NCBI RefSeq assembly: GCF_021010565.1
Contig: NZ_JAJNAY010000001.1
Coordinates: 2,770,001-2,834,000, forward strand
Source: Chryseobacterium turcicum
GTDB taxonomy: Bacteria; Bacteroidota; Bacteroidia; Flavobacteriales; Weeksellaceae
Direction: 5' to 3'
Length of the DNA: 64,000 nucleotides
Within the stretch, counting starts at the first letter, position 1. Every line of letters begins with the position of its first letter. The notes below the pieces were generated by a model. The model did no database searches. It was not told the DNA's origin and saw nothing but the letters and a program-made list of their open reading frames with translations. Made by a program: the position numbers and the translations under genes. Of the stretch, positions 35,016 through 44,554 are shown in pieces.

Positions 35016-38000
35016 TATTCTTATGGCATTAATTTTTGAGTATCTTTGAGATATAACACAACCCGGAAATTTAAGATTAAAATATTTCTTATGTTGTGAA
35101 TTGCTTTCATTTTTGAGTATCTTTGAGATATAACACAACCGGAACCTATATTGTCATTACAATCGGTGTGTTGTGAATTGCTTTCATTTTTGAGTATCTT
35201 TGAGATATAACACAACTTTGGCAATTTAGCATATCCGCCAATGTGAGTTGTGAATTGCTTTCATTTTTGAGTATCTTTGAGATATAACACAACTACGACT
35301 GAAGTCATAATAGACACGCCATTGTTGTGAATTGCTTTCATTTTTGAGTATCTTTGAGATATAACACAACCTTATATATGTTTTTCTCGCCTCCATATGT
35401 GTTGTGAATTGCTTTCATTTTTGAGTATCTTTGAGATATAACACAACTGAGCGTTTTTTGTTTCTGTACATGATAGTGTTGTGAATTGCTTTCATTTTTG
35501 AGTATCTTTGAGATATAACACAACTATCTTGGGGAGTACGTTACAAGTGTACGAGTTGTGAATTGCTTTCATTTTTGAGTATCTTTGAGATATAACACAA
35601 CGTTTCCTCGTATCTTCCCCCTCCGTATGATGTTGTGAATTGCTTTCATTTTTGAGTATCTTTGAGATATAACACAACCACTCTTAAAGAGAAGACAATC
35701 TCTAAAGGTTGTGAATTGCTTTCATTTTTGAGTATCTTTGAGATATAACACAACCTTTAATTTGTTCTAAAATTTTGTACATAAGTTGTGAATTGCTTTC
35801 ATTTTTGAGTATCTTTGAGATATAACACAACATTCCGAATACCGCTGCAATTACTCGTTTGGTTGTGAATTGCTTTCATTTTTGAGTATCTTTGAGATAT
35901 AACACAACAAGAAAATCAGCCGATAAAACATTTGGTGAGTTGTGAATTGCTTTCATTTTTGAGTATCTTTGAGATATAACACAACACATCAAAACTTTCT
36001 AAAGGAAGCTCTGCCGTTGTGAATTGCTTTCATTTTTGAGTATCTTTGAGATATAACACAACATTTTTTCAGATGTTTGCTTTGCCATAATTGTTGTGAA
36101 TTGCTTTCATTTTTGAGTATCTTTGAGATATAACACAACTCTAAACCTGAATCGATGCTTATCTGATTTGTTGTGAATTGCTTTCATTTTTGAGTATCTT
36201 TGAGATATAACACAACTCAGCTCCCAAATTCTCGCATCTATAATTGGTTGTGAATTGCTTTCATTTTTGAGTATCTTTGAGATATAACACAACAAAAAAG
36301 GCGAAAAGTTTGCGATACCAATTGTTGTGAATTGCTTTCATTTTTGAGTATCTTTGAGATATAACACAACTTAAGGTCACCACGGTTAATTTCAAATTGA
36401 GTTGTGAATTGCTTTCATTTTTGAGTATCTTTGAGATATAACACAACACTTAAATTATATCTACGCTAAATACGATAGTTGTGAATTGCTTTCATTTTTG
36501 AGTATCTTTGAGATATAACACAACCATTAGCTTTTTTTGGAGTGGGCGTACCCGGTTGTGAATTGCTTTCATTTTTGAGTATCTTTGAGATATAACACAA
36601 CAGATCTTCATTCAACGTGTTAATGACTAACGTTGTGAATTGCTTTCATTTTTGAGTATCTTTGAGATATAACACAACAATTTCGCATTAGCATATATTA
36701 AACTTGTAGTTGTGAATTGCTTTCATTTTTGAGTATCTTTGAGATATAACACAACACTCATGAAAAGGAATTAAAAAAGGAGTCTGTTGTGAATTGCTTT
36801 CATTTTTGAGTATCTTTGAGATATAACACAACCTTTTTTGAAATTGGATCTGATAAGAGTTTGTTGTGAATTGCTTTCATTTTTGAGTATCTTTGAGATA
36901 TAACACAACATCAAACAAAAAATTGAAGTTGTTGTTTCTGTTGTGAATTGCTTTCATTTTTGAGTATCTTTGAGATATAACACAACCTAGGGGATTAGGT
37001 GCTTCAGACGTTGGAGGTTGTGAATTGCTTTCATTTTTGAGTATCTTTGAGATATAACACAACCCGATTCTTGTGAAAAGCCATTAACGGGAAGTTGTGA
37101 ATTGCTTTCATTTTTGAGTATCTTTGAGATATAACACAACTGAGCTTCCACTTTCTGCCATTGCTTTTTTGTTGTGAATTGCTTTCATTTTTGAGTATCT
37201 TTGAGATATAACACAACATTTGATTTGTTCCGTTCCGTTTACTCCGTGTTGTGAATTGCTTTCATTTTTGAGTATCTTTGAGATATAACACAACATTAGT
37301 CAACCAATTTCGCCAGTCTTGAGTGTTGTGAATTGCTTTCATTTTTGAGTATCTTTGAGATATAACACAACGGTAACTAAAGAGATTGAAGATTCTTACT
37401 TGTTGTGAATTGCTTTCATTTTTGAGTATCTTTGAGATATAACACAACCATACGGGTCTGGAATGTAAATTGGATTGCGTTGTGAATTGCTTTCATTTTT
37501 GAGTATCTTTGAGATATAACACAACGAGCTTTTTTTCTCTAACAAAAACTAATAAGTTGTGAATTGCTTTCATTTTTGAGTATCTTTGAGATATAACACA
37601 ACTGTAGAGATTTACGTTTGATTGATTAAGTAGTTGTGAATTGCTTTCATTTTTGAGTATCTTTGAGATATAACACAACCCAGTTGACTGATAAAACATA
37701 GCCCAAAAGGTTGTGAATTGCTTTCATTTTTGAGTATCTTTGAGATATAACACAACAAAAGAGGAATAGACTTCGTTGGCTACGTTGTTGTGAATTGCTT
37801 TCATTTTTGAGTATCTTTGAGATATAACACAACAGTGAGAAAATAGACAAGAATTACCAATGCGTTGTGAATTGCTTTCATTTTTGAGTATCTTTGAGAT
37901 ATAACACAACAAAACCATTCAATCTGAAATAGCTTTATTGGTTGTGAATTGCTTTCATTTTTGAGTATCTTTGAGATATAACACAACTAGCGCTTAAGCT

Positions 38001-38372
38001 ATTTGCATAATCTACCCGTTGTGAATTGCTTTCATTTTTGAGTATCTTTGAGATATAACACAACAATTTTCATCTGGAAAGCTTTGGCCAGAGTGTTGTG
38101 AATTGCTTTCATTTTTGAGTATCTTTGAGATATAACACAACTCGAACAAGCTGCATCAAAAGACTTCGCCGGTTGTGAATTGCTTTCATTTTTGAGTATC
38201 TTTGAGATATAACACAACTTAAAATTTGAATTCCCGTTTATTTGGAAGGTTGTGAATTGCTTTCATTTTTGAGTATCTTTGAGATATAACACAACCGTCT
38301 ACGGTATATTTACACGGTGGTTTTAGTTGTGAATTGCTTTCATTTTTGAGTATCTTTGAGATATAACACAAC
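35016..38372 (+). CRISPR. Type II-C CRISPR array, 44 repeats and 43 spacers
   Basis: Forty-three identical 47-nt repeats begin at 35093 and recur every 77 bases, the last at 38326-38372; each begins GTTGTGAATTGCTTTC and ends GATATAACACAAC. A 44th, decayed repeat at 35016-35062 keeps only the distal half. Spacers are 30 nt, except one of 29 nt at 35679-35707. Terminal GTTGTG/CACAAC can pair. Each repeat carries TATCTTTG at positions 26-33 with TTG 21 bases upstream, a Bacteroidetes promoter pointing along the plus strand. The tracrRNA anti-repeat pairs with the plus-strand transcript, so crRNAs read spacer then repeat in plus orientation, towards cas2. Confidence 0.98.
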
Positions 38373-38382
38373 CTCAAAATTT

Positions 38383-38417
38383 AACCCATTGTTTTTCAAT
38401 GGGTTTTGTTGTTTTTT
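38383..38417 (+). terminator. Rho-independent terminator after the CRISPR array
   Basis: The stem AACCCATTG / CAATGGGTT (38383-38391 and 38397-38405) is followed by TTGTTGTTTTTT. Its T-rich side points in the plus direction, supporting plus-strand transcription of the array. Confidence 0.8.
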
Positions 38418-38429
38418 AGGATTTGGAAT

Positions 38430-38921
<492 letters not shown>

Positions 38922-38938
38922 TTAGCGGTTCAATAAAA

Positions 38939-39832
38939 TTACATCAATTCGGGATAAGAAATCTGTCGCTTTTCTCCCGTGTAACATTTGTAAAGCGAAG
39001 AAACAGTGGTTTTAACGGCCACCAACAAGGGTCTTGTTTTTGTGTCAATCTGCACATCTTTGGTTGCTATTTTTAAGATATGTGCTTTGAATTCTTTGGT
39101 CAATTCTTCTGTTTCGGAATTTTTCGTCAGCCAATCCATGACCAATAAATCGACAAACGGGCGGTATGGTTCCATCAAATCATCGGCAAGACAATACGGA
39201 TTATATTTGTTTTTGTGGAAAATCCCGAGAACCGGAAGCAAGCCAGTTTCAACGATTGCCCTCGCGACAATGCTCCTTAAAACGGCATATCCAAAATTGA
39301 AGAACTGATTGGGCGAATCTCCGTAACGCTGTCTCAGGAAATCGAGACTGATGAGGTATTTCCAATAATGTTGTGCCGCAATGCCTTCCATATTGGTAAT
39401 ATCGCCGCTTTTCACGTTGGTTTGATAGTCAATCATCGGTTCGTAATAGTTCCCTAACCGACGGAGAACTTCTTTTTGATTTTCAATTTTGCATTCTACC
39501 GTTTGCTTCCATAGTTGTTTTTTTAAAGGTTCACTTGCTTCCAATTGGTCTTTTAATCTATCTGAATGTTCGGTATGTCCGTAAAGTGGTAACATGATGC
39601 CGTGGGGTAAATGATGAGCGTCGCAACTCACCACCACCACATTATTGCCCATCATTTTCTGAATCAACTGATGCGAAATCGTAATCTGAAAATGATCTAA
39701 CATCAGCAACCCCAAATCTTCGACAGGAACACTCCCCTTTTCGGTTTTTGTTTCCGGACACAGAATCTTCATCTGATTGTCTTTGAGCTTCAGATGCGTG
39801 GGATTGCCGATGTAGATGGAGCGGGTAATCAT
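38939..39832 (-). CDS. cas1: CRISPR-associated integrase Cas1 (type II)
   Basis: The 297-residue metal-dependent integrase inserts new spacers. The three catalytic residues are visible: Glu149 in NMEGIAAQHYW, His206 in GIFHKN and Glu221 in DDLMEPYRP, the Glu-His-Glu set also seen in Streptococcus pyogenes Cas1. The N-terminal beta domain (1-80) and the helical C-terminal domain have usual lengths. It starts 11 bases after the cas9 stop, so it is surely co-transcribed with cas9. Confidence 0.97.
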   Translation of the reverse strand: MITRSIYIGNPTHLKLKDNQMKILCPETKTEKGSVPVEDLGLLMLDHFQITISHQLIQKMMGNNVVVVSCDAHHLPHGIMLPLYGHTEHSDRLKDQLEASEPLKKQLWKQTVECKIENQKEVLRRLGNYYEPMIDYQTNVKSGDITNMEGIAAQHYWKYLISLDFLRQRYGDSPNQFFNFGYAVLRSIVARAIVETGLLPVLGIFHKNKYNPYCLADDLMEPYRPFVDLLVMDWLTKNSETEELTKEFKAHILKIATKDVQIDTKTRPLLVAVKTTVSSLYKCYTGEKRQISYPELM

Positions 39833-39843
39833 AATTTTCAGTT

Positions 39844-42800
39844 TTAATATTCGCCTACTTGAACTATTTTACCAAGATTATTGAGCCTAATTTTTAATAT
39901 ATCTCGTAGTGGAAGTAAACTTTTAATTTGATTGTAAGTTACTCCTTGCAATTCTTTATTATCATTAACCGTTGTTTCTAAATGATGCCTAAATTTGAAA
40001 TCTCTAATTACAGCATTTCCATATTGTACAACTGATATTGTTTGTACTCTAAACATATTTTTAGAAATCAAGCTCAAATTCTTTTCATCCAACAAATCGG
40101 TTTCTTTTGGATTGAAATCTTCGGAAGGAAATAAAAACATCTCATTTTGTTTCATTGTAAACAAAAACTTCCATCCTAAACTAGAATTATATTCTTTATC
40201 AATAATAGAAAGCCCTTGATTAACTCTTTCCACAGCTTCATAGAAACTGACTACTCTTTCTTGCAAGTTTCCAGCTTCATCTTCATAGATGGCAACATGA
40301 TGATTGTTCCCGGTACTTACAAAATCTACAGGTATTTTATTTCCATTGTCGTCAAGAATTTCATTTCCAAAATTGTCTTTCTTGTAATGTAAAGTTTCTG
40401 CATTACTAATTCCTGTTATGGTAACTGTTTTTATCGCAATTCCCTTGGATTCATTTAGCCAAATCGGATTTTTTTCTAAATCAGAAAAAGCTTCTTTTGC
40501 ATTGCCGTCGAATTCGCTCAAGCGGTTTCTCAATATTTCTTTTACACCTTTATCAATAATTTTATCAAGATTTTTAAAGTCTTTAAAGTTATCCGCATTC
40601 ACTGCTTTTCTAATGGTGTAGCCTGTTTCGTACCAAGCTAAAACAAGGCTTTCAGGAACTTGATCGGTTTTTTCTTCGTTCAGATAAATTGGATTCTTTG
40701 CTAAGCTATTTTTACCGGTAAATGCTTTTTTAGCATCATTCCCATTTTCCTCAAGTCTTTTTAATAAAGCTTCACGGTAGATTTTATTTTGGACTTTATT
40801 AATCATTTTCACATCAAACTTTCCAGATACCTTTTCTTCTTTTGTTTTAAGAAATTTCGCGCTTCCGTAGATGGTTTCTTTATGCAATTGTCCTCTTGGT
40901 GTCAAGGTAACTTTAGAAATCAATCCTCCTTTTTTCTTAGTCTTATTGATGTTTTTGGTAACAACTTTATTTTTAGTTTTATGAGATATCAAGACTTCAT
41001 CCAAGTGCTTTTTAGCTTCAACTCTAAAGTTCTTGATAGGTTCTACAAATCTTCGTTCCTTAGAACCATTTTTCTTTTCAAATACTTTTGTAATCAGATT
41101 TTCGATATTTGAAATAACGACATGCTGATTGTGTTTCTCATCTTTTCTGGCATTAAGATGGTTCAAATACTGAATATGATTATGCGTCGTAAACGCTACT
41201 GTAAGCGCATCCATAGCGTGATGACGATGGTCATTTCTTTTAGTCCAATCTGTAATACGTTCCTTTTCTACTCCTTTAGAATTAATAACAATTTCCGTTA
41301 AACCTAATTTTCGATATTTTTCCAGATTAAGTTCTTTCATCGTATTGACAAGATTCCAGTCTTCACGCAACTTATCTGTAATTCTTCCGGATGTGGAGAC
41401 AACAGAATTGGTAATTTCAAACAAAATTTCTTTTGCTTTTTTGGCAATATATTGGGTGTCACGCAAATCTCTTTCAATGAAACCTTCGCCAATATCACTT
41501 CCTTTTTTCTGAAGTTTTTCAAATTTAGCTTTACTGATTGCTCCTTTATCAAATAAATCCTTGATGGTATTAAGAAATTTCTCCAATCTATCTTTTCCTT
41601 CAATTTCAAGATAATCAAACGCCGTAAAATTGCTTTTTTTAAGATTGGCGCCTCTTGGAACTAAAACTTTATTGGAAAAACTATCATCGAAAAATCGAGA
41701 TTGTGGAATAATATGGTCGATGTCATATTTATCAGTAAAAATATTTTCTCTTTCTATTTTTTCATTGGTATAAAGGTCTTTATATCCATTATTTGCCAAT
41801 TCCAAATACAATTTATATCTGATGATATCATTTCTTGAAGGTACTTTTATCCCGAATTCTTTCTGTAAAACTTCTGCATATTTTTGATGAAGCAAAGTTG
41901 CTTTGCTAATATCGGAAGTCATATTTGCTCTTTCTTCAGCATTTTTTTTAAGTTCCCTTGCTAGCTCTATTCTAATTTCCGTAGGCTTTCCGTATTCATT
42001 AATGATTTCATTGACCAAATTTATCATTTGATTCAGAATCTTTTCAACCACAGGATTTCGCAAAGAGTTTTTAGGTAAAATATCTAAAGTTTCTTTCAAC
42101 ACTCTACTTTCTAATTGCTCTTTGGTTAAGGAATTTTTAGAATGGTTATATCCTGCGTGAAAACACGCATCGCTGTATTTATGCTCTTTGATGTACGTAA
42201 ATATCTTTCGCATTGCCTTAGAGCTCAAACTTCCATAATCTGGAGAAAAACCAATTTCAGATAAAACCTTAGAATGTTCTTTTTTGAAACCAAATTTCTT
42301 CTCCAAAAGTTCATACAATTTTTCGTTTCCAGAAGCAGAATCATCACCTTCGTAGGAGTACAACAAATGCCAAAGTTGGTAAGCTTCTTGTTTTTCAAAA
42401 TCTTTTCCATCCAATTCTGGATTAAAATCTAAAATAGAAGTATTGATACCTAAATCTGAAAAACTTTTTCGTACAAACTCCTTTATTTTATCTGCAGAAG
42501 CATTAATTTTCGAAATTTTAATCTCATCATCTGTATTGACTTTGAATTCTTTCGGAAATTCTACATCTTCATTCGTTATAATTTTCAGGTAAGCATTGTA
42601 AAGATTTTCATTGGTTCTGTTGCCTTCAACATCTTTAAAATTACATTTCCATTCTTTGGAAGTATACCCCAACAAGTCAATCAATTCTTTAGCAGAAAGA
42701 TTTCCTTTTATATTTAAATTATTGAAAAAAGTTTCTTTATGTTCTAATTCCAAAGGAAATAACTCCTTTGTCTCAATATTTTGAAACTCCAAATTATTCA

Positions 42801-44073
42801 GAACCTGCCAGATTTTAAACTCTTGAAACAATGGAGAAGACTTAGGTGCTACTTTTAAACCGACTGTTTTCTTTTTAATTTTTCCTGTTGAGCCTGTCGA
42901 AACATCTTTTATTTCAATCTCTCTGTTTTCGAACTCACAAATGCTGATTAATCCTTTTTGAGATTTCAGTTTTCTCTGATAAAAAATAACGACATCCCGA
43001 ACTTCATCTTTTAGTTTTTTGGTTAGTTCCGGATGATATTGCGCTTGCGTTTCCCATATCTTTTCAAATTCATCTAAGTAATCCTGTCTGTAAAAAACTT
43101 GATTTTTTAGCTTCGTATGAGAATTTGCTTTTAGTTGTTGAAACAAATATTCGCCAACTGTTTGATTATTGAAATACAGCTCTTTGCTTCTATCACTAAT
43201 AGCGCCAAGATAACCGCTAGAGTTATTCAGATTACTGTTAATCTCCTGAAATACTACAGCCAAACTTTCAAAATCTAATTGTTTTTTTACAGCTTCACTT
43301 CTCCAAAGATACTTTTCAATCTTTTTTTCTTGTTGCGTTCCGATTTGTTTTATACCTACAAGCTTAAAGGGTATTTCTAAAGTCTTCCAAGTGGCATTTT
43401 TATTTTTCCCTTGCAATGCTTTATATAATTCATCCGTAAATATTTCCGGTGAATATTGTTTTTGAAAATTCCAGACTTTATCCAATTCAGATTGTAAATC
43501 GGAACGGTAAAAATCAGGCAATTGTTTCTTTACTTCTGCTAAAAGCTGGTAAGAATATTCTCCTGGAGTCAGATTGTTTTCATATAATTTTTTAGCTACT
43601 GCCATCCCATCGATGATTTGCCCCTCATCTTCGTTTTTGGCTTTACGACTGCTTTTATAGCCTCTTTTTTTATTGATTAAAAGTAACACTCTTGCCAATT
43701 CAGAAAGTTCAATCTTTTCTGTAGCAGATTTTGCTCTTATTTCCTGTGTTTGAAACGTCGAGTTTTTACCAACCTCAGTCAGTAAATCAGCTTCTTTAAG
43801 AATATTATTTTTGCTGAGAATATCAATTAAATTAACTCTTCTTAATTTAAATCTTTGGAGATTTCTTCTTGCGCCACGTGCCAACGTTCTACCTGCATTA
43901 GTCGTAATAGGTTTTCCTTTCTCAAAATTAATCTGTTCATCCACAGTTAAAGGATTGACACGAACTCCTAATTTGATAATTTTATTATTCTGAGGATTTT
44001 CGAGGTCTTCGTGAACCAACGCCCATCCAATTGATGAAACTCCCAAGTCTAATCCGAGTATATTTTTAGCCAT
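39844..44073 (-). CDS. cas9: Type II-C CRISPR RNA-guided endonuclease Cas9
   Basis: The start is MAKNILGLDLGVSSIGWALV (1409 residues); an upstream ATG would add 12 residues before the RuvC strand, so I reject it. The RuvC-I aspartate is Asp9, followed by an arginine-rich bridge helix (about 61-81: RTLARGARRNLQRFKLRRV). RuvC-II has Glu703 in IRIELARE. The HNH domain has Asp786, His787 (DIDHIIPQS) and Asn801. RuvC-III has His952 and Asp955 in HRHHAMDAL. All nuclease residues are intact. With only cas1 and cas2 beside it, the locus is subtype II-C; the size is that of the long Bacteroidetes Cas9s. Confidence 0.98.
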   Translation of the reverse strand: MAKNILGLDLGVSSIGWALVHEDLENPQNNKIIKLGVRVNPLTVDEQINFEKGKPITTNAGRTLARGARRNLQRFKLRRVNLIDILSKNNILKEADLLTEVGKNSTFQTQEIRAKSATEKIELSELARVLLLINKKRGYKSSRKAKNEDEGQIIDGMAVAKKLYENNLTPGEYSYQLLAEVKKQLPDFYRSDLQSELDKVWNFQKQYSPEIFTDELYKALQGKNKNATWKTLEIPFKLVGIKQIGTQQEKKIEKYLWRSEAVKKQLDFESLAVVFQEINSNLNNSSGYLGAISDRSKELYFNNQTVGEYLFQQLKANSHTKLKNQVFYRQDYLDEFEKIWETQAQYHPELTKKLKDEVRDVVIFYQRKLKSQKGLISICEFENREIEIKDVSTGSTGKIKKKTVGLKVAPKSSPLFQEFKIWQVLNNLEFQNIETKELFPLELEHKETFFNNLNIKGNLSAKELIDLLGYTSKEWKCNFKDVEGNRTNENLYNAYLKIITNEDVEFPKEFKVNTDDEIKISKINASADKIKEFVRKSFSDLGINTSILDFNPELDGKDFEKQEAYQLWHLLYSYEGDDSASGNEKLYELLEKKFGFKKEHSKVLSEIGFSPDYGSLSSKAMRKIFTYIKEHKYSDACFHAGYNHSKNSLTKEQLESRVLKETLDILPKNSLRNPVVEKILNQMINLVNEIINEYGKPTEIRIELARELKKNAEERANMTSDISKATLLHQKYAEVLQKEFGIKVPSRNDIIRYKLYLELANNGYKDLYTNEKIERENIFTDKYDIDHIIPQSRFFDDSFSNKVLVPRGANLKKSNFTAFDYLEIEGKDRLEKFLNTIKDLFDKGAISKAKFEKLQKKGSDIGEGFIERDLRDTQYIAKKAKEILFEITNSVVSTSGRITDKLREDWNLVNTMKELNLEKYRKLGLTEIVINSKGVEKERITDWTKRNDHRHHAMDALTVAFTTHNHIQYLNHLNARKDEKHNQHVVISNIENLITKVFEKKNGSKERRFVEPIKNFRVEAKKHLDEVLISHKTKNKVVTKNINKTKKKGGLISKVTLTPRGQLHKETIYGSAKFLKTKEEKVSGKFDVKMINKVQNKIYREALLKRLEENGNDAKKAFTGKNSLAKNPIYLNEEKTDQVPESLVLAWYETGYTIRKAVNADNFKDFKNLDKIIDKGVKEILRNRLSEFDGNAKEAFSDLEKNPIWLNESKGIAIKTVTITGISNAETLHYKKDNFGNEILDDNGNKIPVDFVSTGNNHHVAIYEDEAGNLQERVVSFYEAVERVNQGLSIIDKEYNSSLGWKFLFTMKQNEMFLFPSEDFNPKETDLLDEKNLSLISKNMFRVQTISVVQYGNAVIRDFKFRHHLETTVNDNKELQGVTYNQIKSLLPLRDILKIRLNNLGKIVQVGEY

Positions 44074-44163
44074 AGCAATTAGTTTAAATGAATTTTCTAA
44101 AATTAACAATAATAAAATTTATAAAAATGTGGAAAACCGTAAACAGATTAAAAATATTATTTT

Positions 44164-44171
44164 TAGATTTG
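44164..44171 (+). promoter_or_regulatory. TAGATTTG (-7) box of the tracrRNA
   Basis: An exact TAnnTTTG box ends six bases before the anti-repeat, which places the expected transcription start at about the first base of the anti-repeat. Confidence 0.6.
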
Positions 44172-44254
44172 TATCCGAAAGCAATTCACAATAAGGATTA
44201 TTCCGTTGTGAAAACATTTGGGTCACCTCTTGTCCATAATCAGGAGGTTTTTTT
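44172..44254 (+). ncRNA. tracrRNA
   Basis: The anti-repeat GAAAGCAATTCACAA (44177-44191) is an exact 15-nt complement to repeat positions 2-16 of the plus-strand crRNA (TTGTGAATTGCTTTC). It is followed by a short nexus-like hairpin around AAGGATTATTCC, a GTTGTGAAAACATTTGG segment, and a terminator hairpin ACCTC/GAGGT (44225-44248) with six T residues. The gene is transcribed away from cas9, from which it is about 100 bp distant. The 5' end is set from the -7 box and the 3' end from the terminator, so both are approximate. Confidence 0.85.
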
Positions 44255-44260
44255 ATGCCC

Positions 44261-44436
44261 AAATGTTTCACGAATACTTTAAAAATCAATATAAAAAAAT
44301 GAGCTAAAACATTCAAGGCGGGGCAACTCGCCTTTCTTTATTTATAAAAGTTCCTATTGAATGTTTCACGAAATCAATAAAATTTGTGAGCTACAACATT
44401 TAGCACCTCGCCCATCTGCAGGGCATTTTTACTTAT
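44261..44436. repeat. Two tandem ~98-bp hairpin units downstream of the tracrRNA
   Basis: Unit 1 (44261-44337) and unit 2 (44359-44436) share ATGTTTCACGAA, ATCAATA(A)AA, TGAGCTA(A/C)AACATT and then a GC-rich CGCC-type segment and T-rich tail, with a 98-bp offset. AATGTTT pairs with AAACATT inside each unit. The AAAACATT plus GC-hairpin plus T-tract order also recalls the 3' part of the tracrRNA. No ORF is present. Confidence 0.6.
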
Positions 44437-44494
44437 AGATATTTTACTTCGCTGAATCTATGATTTCGCTATTTTGAAAAAAACAAGAGATAAT

Positions 44495-44530
44495 AAAAAC
44501 AAAATAAGCTCTCAGAATTGAGAGCTTATT
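44495..44530 (-). terminator. Rho-independent terminator of the T9SS adhesin gene
   Basis: A 12-bp stem AATAAGCTCTCA / TGAGAGCTTATT (44503-44530), with T residues following on the minus strand, lies 24 bases beyond the stop. Confidence 0.8.
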
Positions 44531-44554
44531 GTTTATCAATGGAAATTAAAACAG

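Noticed and set aside
35021..38217. A series of 60-68-codon frames on the minus strand inside the CRISPR array, all containing CYISKILKNESNSQ
   Set aside because: They are translations of the 47-nt repeats plus spacers, made possible by the stop-free repeat in one frame. They are not genes.
39844..44109. A 12-residue longer Cas9 starting at 44109
   Set aside because: Cas9 proteins begin just before the first RuvC strand. The extension places a non-conserved peptide before MAKNILGLDLG.
39006..44282. Several plus-strand frames of 60-107 codons opposite cas1 and cas9, and one across the tracrRNA
   Set aside because: They lie antisense to well-supported genes or over the tracrRNA and show no protein-like pattern.
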